From Symbiodinium natans (taxonomy: Eukaryota; Sar; Dinophyceae; Suessiales; Symbiodiniaceae): DNA of 64,000 nucleotides. The translations under genes and the position numbers were made by a program. Every line of letters starts with the position of its first letter. Positions within the stretch are counted from its first letter, which is position 1. The notes beneath the pieces were generated by a model. The model was given only the letters and a program-made list of their open reading frames with translations, searched no databases and had not been told where the DNA came from. Of the stretch, positions 46,884 through 59,015 are shown in pieces. The stretch lies in the NCBI GenBank assembly GCA_905221605.1, contig CAJNDS010002435.1, forward strand, positions 1,114,341 to 1,178,340. The letters are read 5' to 3'.

Positions 46884-49800
46884 GCGACGAGCCTATGGTG
46901 GTTACGGCGGTGGTTACGGCAGAGGCGGAGGAAACAATATGTCTCGCGAGGACCAGCAGCGACATACAGAGATGAAACGTGAGAGGGAGGCGCAGCAGTT
47001 CTTTTCCTTCCAGAGGCAACTGATGAGTCGGGGCGAAAGCGAGCCGGATGATGCTTTTTGGGACAGACAGGAGAGGAGGATATTTGGGGAGAACCATGTG
47101 AAAGCTGGAATCAATTTCTCGAAGTACGACAACATCGAAGTCACGGCCGAAGGTGGGACTGGCAAAGAACAGCCGATTTCCACGATTCTCTGCCTGAAGG
47201 GAGGCCCTTTTCTGTGTCATGTCCATGCTTTCAATTTGGAAACCTGAGGGCCCAAGGGCACCACAAATTAGAATGCTTGTTTTCACGAGCCCTACCATTG
47301 AGCTAGAGTCTAGAGCTAAACTCTACATAAGTAGCTATAAGCTACTTCACAACTATTGCGCCTGTCCCTGAGAACCGAGGTTCCAGGAGGCCTGTGATAA
47401 GTACGAACTGCCCGATGAACTGACTGCCAACCTTGAACGATGTGGCAGCCTGGTGGATCATGGTAGATATCGATTGTCCTGGGTGTGTATGTAGATTCAA
47501 TGTAGATGTTACGCTTGAGAATGGTTCAATGCTTGAGTCTTCACCTTTTGCACGTGCCCCGAACCCACAGCCGACCCGTGACAGAAGTCAAGGCTACGGG
47601 ACTCCCACGCCTGTCCAGAAGTACAGCATCCCAGCAGTGCTCGAAGGACAGGGGCGGTTGGGGGTTCCCATGTTGACGTGGTTTCAGGAGGGGTCGAACA
47701 ATATGCAGGTTGGCTGCTGGCAGAAAGGTGGTTGTCGTGCCAATGTAACGTGGTGCGCTGATTGCCCCCATCCTGAAGCCACTCTCTCATTAGGACTACC
47801 TGATGTCAGAACTCATATTCAACATGACCGAGAGCAGCCTTTGCCTATTCGAGCAATCCCAGCGATTGCATCGGAGCAGAGGGCGACTTATTACCAAGAT
47901 GTGCTCTGGCATTGGGTATGCAGCCTTGTCACCAAAGTCTGAACAGCAAACCATTGCAAACTTGCGTTCCCACCAGCAAGGCGTGAGCAATGCAACAAGG
48001 TAGGTAGGGGGAAGTAGATTCCAGCACGGTTGACTTGCCACGCCAGTGCTGACAAGCTCAATGACAACATTCTGACTCCATCTTGGTCTCTGCGAAACTT
48101 TTTGTGGTCTGCTTCTGCAGGCAGCGACGTCATGGCAACTCGGTCTTCCCCAAAAAGTCTGGGCAAAGTTTGCATTCAGGGTTGATCAGCATGATGCGAA
48201 GGCTCGTCCTCAAGGGTGCCTGAGATTCTTGGGCTGAGGGTTTCGGAGATTCGGATCTTGGCATATCTTGGTAAGCATGCGTAGCTCAAAGTCTCCCTTC
48301 CCAGGTCTCTGCACAGACCGGCAGCGGAAAGACTGCGGCATTCTTGGCTGGGGCCCAAAAAGGATTGTTTGTGTGTGTCTTCACTGGGCCTTGGGGGGCG
48401 CAGGGGAATTTGGGCAACTTATGTCAAGGTACTCGTATGTCGGAGTTTTCGGTACATCCATATGCAGAATGTACTATGCGCATGTGCATTTGTATGCTTC
48501 TGTGTGCTTATCAAGGCAGAATCCGCTCGTTTATAATCTGCTGCTGCGGTTCGCCCAGCTATGTGGGAGTGCAAAGGTACTGCTGTGGGCCCTCTTCAAA
48601 GCTTACTCGGCTTACTCCCGTCCCATCATGTCGCTGTTACGCACACAAGTAGGACTTCTTGAGAGAAGCGTAGTTGATCCTAGGAACAAGCACATGCTAA
48701 GTTCGAGGGGTGTGCGTGTGTGTTTAGGAACATGGAAAGTAGAACAACGTTTTGACCAGGTGCCCATCATCACAGCTGCTCTGCAGGCAGGAAAAAAGGA
48801 CGCGCAGACTCCTGAGACCTTTCGGAGTTCAAGCGTCTTTCTTACTCCACTTGTTGGTACTATAGAGTGCAAGTGCTTGGTCACTTCCTCGGACATGTTG
48901 CCGGCAAAGAACCGGAAGGTTTGAAAGATCTTCCAAGACTCGGTGAGAAACCTTCAAACCACGGTCTCCCATCTCCAGCCTCCCGAACACTACAACGAGC
49001 CTACATGAATCAACGAAGGCAGCGCCCTATCCTGCCTTGCGAGGAGCTGAAGGAGGGCGCAGTTTGCCCCACCAGCGTGATAGTGGCACCAACCCGCACC
49101 CCGACTGTGAGAGAGAGAGCGAGAGAGAGACAAGTGGGTGGCTGGGCGAACGACATGCATGCCACTCCTTTGGACCGCTGAAAGCCGCAAGTATGGACAT
49201 TTAATTCTTGCGTGAGGACTCTAAGGATGTTTGTTGGCTAGACTTATCTAGCACTTGAGTTTAGCGAACGTGCCCCGAACGTGCCCCACATCAAGATTGA
49301 TTCCGTGAACCTGCTCGAACGCCAGCCTCCCAGCTCAAGGTGAGCTGTGCGAACAGATCGCGCAAGAGGCCGCTAGGCCGTAAAGCAGAGGCGAGTTATT
49401 TTGAGCTACAGATGTCGTGGCGCTACAGCTACGGGGTTGCTTCGGTGGGAGCAGATGCTGCGCTTTCCGCTTCCTTTCTCTAAGGGGGCCCTTGAAGCAT
49501 GTCGAGTCATCCCATGTGCGAGCGCAGTTAGTGAGAAGCGCTCGGGCCAAATTCTTCTGAATTGAAAATATCCCCACGGCACCTTACGGCAGTCATCCCT
49601 GGAACTCCCGGACCCTGAGGCCCGTCGGCTGACGTTTAGGAGCTTTGCTCGGGTGGCCGCAGTCTATGGAGGTCCGCCGTGGATCAGGTGTGTGTGAAGC
49701 TCTTGCTTTGTAGTTTCTTGAGGCTTGAAGCTCCCCTGTCCGGGCCACCTTGAGGCGCAGATGCCCTTGGCCAGCTGCGGCAGCTCGCAGCCGGCGTGGC

Positions 49801-51871
49801 AGCATGACTCAACGTGTCGACTGCGAACGGATATAATGGGTCTTTGAGGGGATGCTGCTTCAGCTTCAAGAGGCGTCAAAGGCTTAAGGATGTAGAGCCC
49901 ACCAAAGTAGCCCGAAACTCAATGAGGGCATGTTTCATCTCTGCCCGAAGGAGATTGTCGTCTGTTCACCCGGACGTATGGATGATTTCCTTCAGCGCGG
50001 AGCAACTCCACTCAAGTTGGAGATGCTGGCTCTTCGGGTCCCGGAAAGTTTCCTTGTTAACAATCACGGGTGTGCAAGTATATGGTATGTCTGGGGTCTG
50101 CAACTCTCATCAACGATTGGGATGCAGTTTGAGGCGATTAGGCTGCCTGAGACGGCTGTTGCCGTATAGGTCAGAGAAAAACCTTTACATGCGCTTGAAA
50201 AAGCGAGAAGTAGGCCGATACCAGACCATTGGATTCAAATTAGACCTTTGAAAGCTTGGACAAATGCGAAGGTCATCAGCATGGAAGAAGTGAAGTGCCC
50301 TGGCATTGCAAGACGTCGCAGGATGGCCTCCTCTCTCATGAAGCCCTTAAAGATGTGGAGGCTCAGGACCTGAAAGTTAAGACTTACGCTGGGGAAGAGG
50401 TCTCAGGACGGAACAATGTTCCCCAGCGCTTTCGGGCAACTCAGACCCATCTCCTCAAATCTCCTCCCAACCCAGCTATTTCCTCATCATGAAGGTTCCT
50501 GGTGGTGGACGAGGCAGACAGAATGCTGGACATGGGCTTCGAGCCTCAGATTCGCTCCTGGGCGCAATCTCTCAGTCTCTCTTTGTTCTTGTTCTCTCTC
50601 TCTCTCGTTCTCTTCCTCTCGCTCTCCACTCTTCCCTCTGCCTCGCTCGCTCTCTCTCTCTCTCTCGCTCTTCGGGTGCACTCGTTCTTCACGGTGACAC
50701 ACCCCAAAACAGGCCACAACAACTCAGGTTTTTTCGGGGGATACAGGAGCGAACAAGTGAGGATGCCATGTTCAGAAGGGAGAGTCTGGTGCCAAGATGG
50801 TGTCACTTCACACGGCATTTGGCCAAAGCCAAAGGGGAAGGCTCGAGGAAGATCTGGGATGGGGTGGAGCCTGGGGAGCCCGTGCAATGCCGTGCACTCA
50901 GGAAACATCATTGAAAACTATGGCATGCCAGAGCCTGGCGAGGCCACGGTGTTACATAAGACGTTGCCGCACAGCTTTGCAAAAACTCCACGCATCAAGG
51001 CCCAACCCTCGTCTGTACCTGCCAGGCATGATCCGTCTGTGAACGATTGTAGACCCTTGTAGAGCTCTGGAGGGCGGGCGGCAGACAATGATGTTCTCGG
51101 CCACCTTTCCTCAGGAGAGGGTCATCCAAATGAGCCTGCCTTGTCTGATTTCTGTTGAAGCTCAGCACGCTCCCCCGCCCCCCACCCTTGTCGATGTGAA
51201 GGAGATGCAAGACATGGCATTGGACTTTCTCGACCCGGCCTACTATGGCATCCAGGTCGGCCAGGCCGGGCAGCTTCTCAGTAGCTTCTGATAATTCCAA
51301 TCTCATCAAGTATCGAGAAAAAAGCCTTAGCGGCCTTAGCGACACATGGTGCAGGAATGTTCCACAATGTTCCCCAATAGCGACCAGCCTGGGTCTTTAC
51401 TGATTCAGAAAGTTTCCGGTTGACGGCTGTGATGCGGCATCCCGGGGTAAGGGAGTGCCGGTTCCTGGATGTCCCCGGTCAGCGTCTCTGTCGGTATCCC
51501 AGCTGGAATCTTGATCCGCGTACTCTGTCGGCATGCCGGATCATGCCGGTAAACCCTAAACCCTAAACCCTATATAAACCCTAAACCCTAAACCCTAAAC
51601 CGGTCGGTGTTCTTTTTTTCATTTGGGTCTAGCCTTGTGAGGAGCGCGTCTCGGAAGTATTGACCCCCCAGCAGAATGAAAAAAAATACAAGAAAAATAC
51701 AAGAATGAATTCAAGAGAAAATACAAGCAGCGATTCAGGAACAACGGTGAAATACAAAAAAAATGCAAGACAAATACAAAAAAAATGCAAGAAAAATACA
51801 AGAAAAAATACAAGAAACATACAAGAAAAATGCAAGAACAATACGAGAAAAATGCAAGCAAAGGAAAAGAA

Positions 51872-51934
<63 letters not shown>

Positions 51935-54900
51935 CTTGTGTTTTTGTCGTATTTTTTCCGTGTTTTTCGCGTGTTTTTTTCCGTATTTTTTTCGTATTTT
52001 TTCGTATTTTTCCGTATTTTTTCGTATTTTTTTCGTATTTTTCGCGTGTTTTTCGCATATTTTGAAAAAAATGCAAGCAAAGGAAAAGTGGGGGGGGCGG
52101 GGGGGGGGCGTCGTTTTTTTCCGTATTTTTCCGTATTTTTCCGTATTTTTTCGTATTTTTTCCGTATTTTTTCCGCATTTTTTTCGTATTTTTTTCGTAT
52201 TTTTTCCGTATTTTTTTCGTGTTTTTCGCGTATTTTTCGCATATTTCAAAATCCCCCCCCCGCCCCCCCCCCCCTCCGCCCCCCCCCCCCCCCCCCCTCC
52301 TCCCCCCCGCCCCCCCCCCCCGCCCCCCGCCCCCCGCCCCCCCCCCCCCCCCCCCCCCCTCCCCCCCCCCCCCCCCCTCCCCTCCGCCCCCCCCCCCCCC
52401 CCCCCCCCCCCTCCCCCCCCCCCCCCCCGCCCCCCCCCCCCGCCCCCCCGGCAAAAACGCGAAAAAAACACGAAAAAAACACGGAAAAAACACGGACAAT
52501 ACGGAAAACACCACTCGAAAAATACGAAAAAAAATACGACAAAAACACAAGCCCCCCCCCCCCCGCGCCTCCGCGCCTCTTGTGTTTTTCTTGTATTTGC
52601 TCTTGTGTTTTTCTTGTACTTTTCTTGCATTGTTCTTGTAATTTTCTTGTATTTTTCTTGTATATTTCTTGTATTTTTCTTGTATTTTTTTTTGTATTTT
52701 TCTTGTATTGTCTTGTAAGTTGCTTGTGTTTTTTTTTTTGTAATTTTCTTGCATTTTTCTTGCACTTTGTTCGGCTGGCTTTTCTGCGCTCGTATTTTTC
52801 TTGCATTCCCCGTTTGTATTTGTTTTGTATTTCTTCTTGTATTTATTTAGTTTTACTAGAACCCAATACTTCTGGCACCACGCCCGTCACAAGTCTAGCC
52901 GATACTTGTGGATCGGAGTGTCAACCCGATTCTCAAACATCGGTGTGTCCGACGGATTTCCTGCCATGAGAAGCTTCCTTTGTAAAACCGATTTGCAAGA
53001 AAGGGTATACGTTTCGAGATAAGTTATGTAGTGTTAAGTTCTGTGCTAAGCCGACATGTCGCGCAATGTTCCCGAAACAGAATTAACAATGACAAGTAGT
53101 TCGAAAATAAGTAACTTGAACTGCCGAATGGAACCGCCCCCCGCCCCCCGGCCCCCCTTCTTTTTTTCAGGTTGAGGAAACTCAATAGTCGAAACCCTCA
53201 GATTCCAAGCAGGCCTTTGAGACTCATGTTTGGGAAAGGAAATCGAGGACTCCTCTTCGACGAAGTTTTCAAAGGGTCGTCCACGAAAGCTCTAAGCCCT
53301 GAAAAGTGGTGCGGAATGGTGCAGAGCTCCGGCCCGGATTCCAACTAAAGCCTCCAGCCCTTCAACGCCGTTTGCGATTCCAAGCTTCAGGCACTTGAGC
53401 TTCGGAAGGGTTTTGGGTAAGGTTCAGACCCTACATAGCCTGAAACACTCTAGCTAAAGCCTCCAGCCTTCAAGGCTGCGGCCCAGAAGCAAGGCCCGGC
53501 CCCCCAAACAACCACTTTTCTCGAACTTGATTTTGGGGGTTCAGCCGGGTTCAGCTATTCCCGATTTACTTGTGGCGGCATTGCCCATGCCACGACGGCG
53601 CTGGGTTTCGCACGCAGATCTCGGCATTCTGTGCTGACAACGGGGCCTTGACCGCGAAGCCAGAACCGTCTGGGCCTCCCTTCCAGTTGTATCAATCGCG
53701 ACCAACAACAAGAGTCCAGGCTTGTGATGTTTCATGCATGTATAGAATCAATGCATCAAAGTGTTCCCGCATGACCATATCCCCATGAAAGAAAATACAG
53801 CTATCTAGACAGCGGTCTCGCTTTGCTATTGTGGTCCACAGCTGACTTTATTCTGCCACATGGGGGGGGGTCCCCACATGGGGGGGGGGGGGGGGGCCGT
53901 TAGGCCCCGAATGTCCTGCGGTCCCTTGGCTACTTTTCAAGCGCGGCTCTCGTACCACGCTGGGCGGTCACAATTTCACAGGACAGCTCCCAAGAGACCA
54001 CACTACCCCACTTGTCGCAAGCACCTTTGCAGACAAGCTGCCTAAGTCAGTCTGCACGACTGACATGACTGGACCTGGCAAAGGAGATACTGAGTGCTTG
54101 AAATCTGTCAGGTGGGCCATGCCGCAACAGACGTGGAACAGTTCTTCGAGCAGGCGTAGCAATGCGTAGCGCACGACTGCATGGACCGCATTTTAACTCT
54201 CTCTCTCTCTCTCTCTCTTTCCCGCTCCCGAGGCACGGATGTGTCATGACAGTCGCACGCGGCCACATTGTTGTTCGACTCATGCGTTCAACAAGTCTTC
54301 ATCGTTTGCAGGTCAATCCCCGGGAAAAGAGTGACAGGCTGCTCGACGTGCTGCAGCAGGCGTTGGCCCTGACGAAGCGCGCGTGGTCTTGCGCATGCAT
54401 TGAAATGGCTGACAGCGGGTTTGTTCTCATTTGCCTCGTTTGTCTAGTTCTTGGCGCTGTCGGTCGCGGCCACATATGCAGAAGATGTACAGATATGAGA
54501 GTTTGAGCTTGAGAGCAATGCATTTTACTTTATGGCATGGGCTTTGTTCAAATCTACGCTCAGAATGATGGGATACTGTACCATACATGCTGTACCACGG
54601 CCTGCGATCCTCAACTGAAGAGAGTTCACGAATTCCCGCCGACAATTGAAGCCAACGTGCCTGGCTGCCCGTACAGACGAAGAATGCGGACGGCGACGTC
54701 GGCAGAACCATTGTGTTCGCAAACACGAAGGCTGGGGAATTGCCTGTGCATGACTTGAGATGTCACCTTTACGCCTCTCACTGCGTTCCCTGTACTTGCC
54801 ATAGAGGGCACTGTGGACGACATCGCCTGGCAATTGCAGCAAGAGGGAATCGAAGCGCAGCCACTGCACGGAGGCAGGTTGACCATGCTAAGTGCGCAGA

Positions 54901-56335
54901 TGGCGAAGCGGTTTCTTACATGCAGTCAACAGCATGTAGCTATATGTAGCTCATCAGCTTGAGCATGCTGCAATTGCAGATACAAACTCCTGCGCTGCAG
55001 GATTAACTCAAGCTCAAAGAGACCGAAACTTGACCTTGCTCAAGAGAGGCAAGTACAACGTGCTCGTCGCAACTCGGCAGATTTGTACTGATGCCCCTAT
55101 GGTAGCACTGTAGCATCGCAGAGCGATTGTTAATCCCTGCCCTCGTACCCCCCTCCCCCCAAAACGGCCGTGGACGATGTCTAAACCCTAAAAGGTGTAT
55201 GAGATGCCTGAAGTAAAGAGGCCTGCAGTCTCGGCTTTAAAAGGGAGAAAGAAAGCGACGGCACAAAAGCGCTCGCATATTCAGTACGCGTCGCAGATGC
55301 AGTTTGTCAACAGCCACATCCCACCACTTAACTTCTATAGGGGAATCTGACAGCCCAAGTGCCCCCCCTGAGGCCACCGATGTTGCGGCGCGAGGACTGG
55401 ATGTTCCGGGCATCGACCACATAATCAACTATGACCTGCCCATGGACGGTGGGGGCATTGAAGTTTAGAGGGGAGAGCGGCTTTTCGCGATTTGTAGACC
55501 ATCTGATACCATTTGGACCAGAGGATGCCGTTGACCAGAGGATGCCTTGGTGAGCACCAGCTAGTCCTGAGTCCTAAACGATGTCATGAGCCCACGTGAG
55601 ATTGTCGCAGGTGATACCTACGTCCATCGCATCGGGCGGACTGCAATGGCGATGCTACCATTTGCTACTTAAACTTGGCTGGTAACGTGTGCTTGTAGGG
55701 GGTCGTTGCTGAGTTACACTGTGACTCGTACAACGCTCCTGCAATTGCGCCCAGTACCCAGATGCATGAAGTATAGTTTGTCCACAAGTGGCAGGACAGG
55801 ACGCATTGGCAACAAGGGCCGCGCCACATCCTTCGTGTCGAATTGTGCCATGGCGCAGAACCGAATGATTGGCAACGAGATACTTGAAACATTCCACTTC
55901 GCAGAGTCAATTCGTCGTTGTCTGGAATCCTTTGCCATGCGACCAGCCCAAAGTGCGACGGCACGTAGACATGATGTGGCATGCTGTCTGTACATCCTTT
56001 TGTTCGCTAGACGACAACGCCTCGAATCTGCAAGTCATCGTCCGCTCGATGAAGGATGCAAAGAAGGCCGGGCTGCTCTTTGCCTGCCTTGAATGTGCCG
56101 AGACTTTCGTGGCGCTTTGCTCCACGTTGAGGATGACCCAGATGCTACGGATGTGCCAGAGTGGCTGGAGGAGACAAAAGGGGTTTCTCAGGAGAAGGTG
56201 CGAAAGTATAATGCCTAAACCCAGGCTCGCCCCACGTTGCCCTGGCCCAAGGAAAAGCCCGAAAACCGAAGCCAGGAGTTGGCAACGAGCCGCCCAGGCA
56301 GCCCCCGTGGGGGGGGCCGAGGAAGACGCTTTTAG
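46884..56335 (+). CDS. DEAD-box RNA helicase, DDX3/DED1 type, about 25 exons
   Basis: Exons: 46884-47152, 47373-47444, 47593-47646, 48121-48134, 48305-48346, 49023-49095, 49340-49368, 49620-~49687, ~49765-49798, 49951-~50036, 50495-50553, 50902-50942, 51073-51114, 51202-51255, 54112-54153, 54312-54359, 54677-54730, 54807-54873, 55001-55068, 55373-55448, 55611-55638, 55795-55844, 56011-56066, 56132-56197, 56276-56335. Spliced, they give about 515 residues: Gly-rich start, GINFSKYDNIEV, Q motif GYGTPTPVQ, I AQTGSGKTA, Ia APTREL, CSPGR, II DEAD, III SAT, IV IVFANTK, V ATDVAARGLDVPG, VI HRIGRTGR, and a C-terminal PRGGGRGRRF tail. ATP-dependent RNA unwinding in translation or RNP remodelling is expected from the family. 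Donors at 22 resolved introns: 14 GC, 5 GT, 3 GA. Introns 8 and 10 are unresolved, the 5' exons are missing, and the last exon is tentative (the unspliced frame stops at 56216). Confidence 0.9.
48121..48134 (+). other. 14-base microexon of the helicase gene
   Basis: Flanked by CTGCAG and a GC donor, this segment supplies the residues GSDVM between VLEG of the previous exon and VSAQTGSGK of the next. Without it the helicase lacks the residues just before motif I and loses frame. Preceding donor is GA (47647), following donor GC (48135). Confidence 0.75.
50570..50672 (+). repeat. CT-rich tract in helicase intron 11
   Basis: Interrupted TCTCTC and CGCTCT words just inside the intron that follows the DEAD exon. 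Confidence 0.85.
51550..51601 (+). repeat. Interstitial telomere repeat (CCCTAAA)
   Basis: Seven CCCTAAA units, near perfect, with one TATAT interruption, inside helicase intron 14. This is the complement of TTTAGGG. Confidence 0.95.
51677..52862 (+). repeat. Nested inverted repeat with poly-G and poly-C cores
   Basis: Left arm 51677-51870 is built of ATACAAGAAAA-type units; right arm 52573-52862 is their complement (TTTTCTTGTAT units). Inside are a run of about 65 G (51870-51934), T-rich CGTATTTTTTC units (51944-52062 and 52112-52245), a second G-rich stretch (52090-52110), a C-rich tract of about 200 bases (52252-52449), A-rich complements of the T-rich units (52451-52550) and a final C-run (52553-52564). 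Gly-, Pro- and Phe-rich frames across it are repeat translations. Confidence 0.9.
52863..54111. other. Remainder of helicase intron 14
   Basis: No exon recognised. A G-run pair (CCACATGGGGGGGG twice) lies at 53855-53897. Confidence 0.6.
54197..54219 (+). repeat. CT run in helicase intron 15
   Basis: TCTCTC run of about 22 bases between two helicase exons. Confidence 0.9.
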
Positions 56336-59015
56336 AGAGCCACTAAAAAAGGAACTCAAGTCAAATCTTATTTCGGAGTGACGGCCACTCTTTGGACATG
56401 ATCCTCAGAGTCTCGGTTCAATCATGTTCAATGTTTAACAATCAAATGCTTCTACGGCAGCTATGGGTGTGGCCTTCACTCTCAAGTTTTGCTCCGCTCG
56501 AATGGCGGAGGATGCGGGCCAACTGTTTCGAGGTGAAGGCACCACGAAAGGGACCAGCAATCTACGCGGCTGACTTGACAGTAGCTCCATTTGTGGACAT
56601 AGCATGACATAGCCATGAGATGTTAACGAAGTGTTCATGAGAGTCGTCAGAATGTAGACTACTCGAAGGAGCATCTGGGTAAAGGGCCGCCATCTCCAAA
56701 CGGCGAATCATGCGAATGCTTGGAGCTGGTGATGCTGCCGTTGGCAGCCTATCATGTCAATACATGAGTACTACTGAAAACAATCTCAACAATGCGAATA
56801 AGCCAATACAACAAGAACCACCGTCATCAGAAACAATATTATTCATCATAAAGAGGCCAAAGTCGCTACATCCTTATGTTGTTTCCAGTGACGGTTGCAG
56901 CTTTCCAAGCGTTTTCCACACGACTTTGTCGACAGTGTCTTGGACAAGCGGAGACTCGCAACAAAGAGGAACGATTGATGCCGGATGCATCCTAGCCACT
57001 TCTCGTTCTGAGTTTCTAAGACTAAGAACCTAGTCACTGAGATGTCCTTCTTCAAGCCCGTTTGGATGTTGTCTTGGAATGCGTGCTCCATGAACCGGCA
57101 AGTGGGTGCACAACGAGGTGTGCGCGTCCAGGCGGTTGCCCCTTGCATGGGCATAAAGCACACTCTAGGAAACTGCATGCAGTTCGTAGTTCTGGAGGAG
57201 TACCCGGGTTTGACGTCGGCAGCCATAGGTTGCATTCCCTTATTTCTAGCGATGCCTTCGAGTAGGTGCACTGCGGCAACCTCAGAGACTTTACCGCTTT
57301 TACTTAGCTGGCCCCGAGAGAGCCCATGCTGATTGGCCATGGCGCCGGCCGGCGACCACGTTTCCTAGCTCCTTCATTGGTAGCCGCTCCTAGCCGTCCG
57401 AGGTTGGGAGCTGCAAAACCTCTGAATCATGCGAGCTCCCTTGCCTTGACAGTCACAACGATGCACAGATCTCTCCATTTCGTGAGCGATGGGCGAAAGG
57501 CATATAGATGAGCTACCGACAGACCCCCAAGAACCAACATCCTTTCCCTGAAAATGGTTCTAAATAGCTGGCCATAGCCCCCCTCCCCAAAGTAGCGCTG
57601 CTGGGCCTTGCTATGCAATGTTGCTACTGACGCGGTCGCGGCCTTGGGCGCTCTGTTCGTGGGCAACTGCGCTGCTTTCCACTGTGGTTCTTCAGAAGCT
57701 CATGGAAAACTGCTGACCACTTTCATGTCCAGTGTTTAGTTTTGTCCTGTTTCTTTGTGTGCAGGCCGGCTGTGGGGCTTCAGCTCACAAGGCTCTCCGG
57801 GATGGCCCTTGGCCACATCGGCCTTGGTGGCATGCTGGCTCGGCCCTTGCACTGTCAGAGCGATTTAGACAAATTTCAAGGGATGGGCGAGGGGGAGAGC
57901 TCCGCTTCGGATTCTGGAAGGGAACCAACGCAGCTGCTTCTGTACCCCACGAGTCCCTCTACTCTGGGGTGACTTTCGCAGAGTGGATGCTAAGCGCTTT
58001 GACAGCGAAGGCTGGGATGAACTTGCCGTTCCCTGTCGTGCCTACGCCGGGAGTTCCCTTCCAGGAGATCCCATGGTGACCGAGGCCGGACCCAAAGAAG
58101 TTCGGGACAAGATGCCCTTGATCCACTTGTCAAGTTACTAAGCTTACTATGGACATGGGCTTCTTGCAGTGTGACCACCTTTGAAGGTCATCCAGGTCCC
58201 CGGCAGCCAGGGCTCACTGCTGGCCTGGCTCTGTCGACCCCGTGAAGCAGATCCCCGGTGCTGCTTCTTGCGGCTCGCAGTGGAACAGCGCACAGCCCTC
58301 CTTACTGTAGTAGTGGATACGTTCTCATGGTCGTAACATCGAATACGTTGCGCAATGTTAGCGAAGGTCTATATATGGGACTTCAGCACGAGTGTCACAC
58401 CGGCACAAACAGGGAAGCTGCCACTTGATAGTGTTGAATATGGGCTTCACTGACTCCAGTAGGTAAGCAGAACGGAGATGCGGATCACAAACCGCAAGTG
58501 CACTGAGTCTCTGAGGTATCTCCATGGATTCCCAGACCAAAGCCTTGACCACCGGAAGGCGAGCGAAGAAACCACAGGTCAGCTCATTTTCCAAGCCGCC
58601 CACAGTTGCACTATTTTTAGTGCTCGGCAGCTCCGAGCTCAGCCAAACCAAAGTGGGCTCTGCAAATTCTGCAGGAGCTGCCCAGCTACGGCCAACTGCG
58701 ACCCACACTGCCTCGCCGTTTGGCAGCTCAGCTCCTGGCTGCGCATCCGGAGGCCCCGGCAGCCTAAGCAGCCTAAGTGTCTGTGATGATTTAGCTCCCG
58801 ATGCTCCGGCAAACTTTTGCAACTTGGGGCTCGGCCTTTCAGCCGGGCTTGGCCGAGAATGCCTTTCTCAGAGAAGCGTCGTAAATCAGCGGTGCGAAGA
58901 CCTGCTGCACAAACCCATGAAGCGCTGCAAAGACCATGGAGTCCACGATGAGGCATCCAGCCCAAACTCATGAAACTCATTGCGCACATCTGAAGCAGAG
59001 TTATTGCCTCCAGAG
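56336..59015. other. No supported gene; 5' exons of the hydrolase may lie here
   Basis: Frames at 57732-58079 (+), 58195-58340 (+) and 56846-57340 (-) look partly protein-like but show no hydrolase motif and cannot be joined. Confidence 0.4.

Noticed and set aside
47020-47050. Hammerhead-like CTGATGAG plus CGAAA
   Set aside because: Stem II would have two weak pairs and the sequence lies in a coding exon of the helicase.
51629-52969. Frames of 340-394 codons rich in Gly, Pro, Phe or Lys
   Set aside because: They follow the G, C and A/T runs of the nested inverted repeat; no ordinary protein segment.
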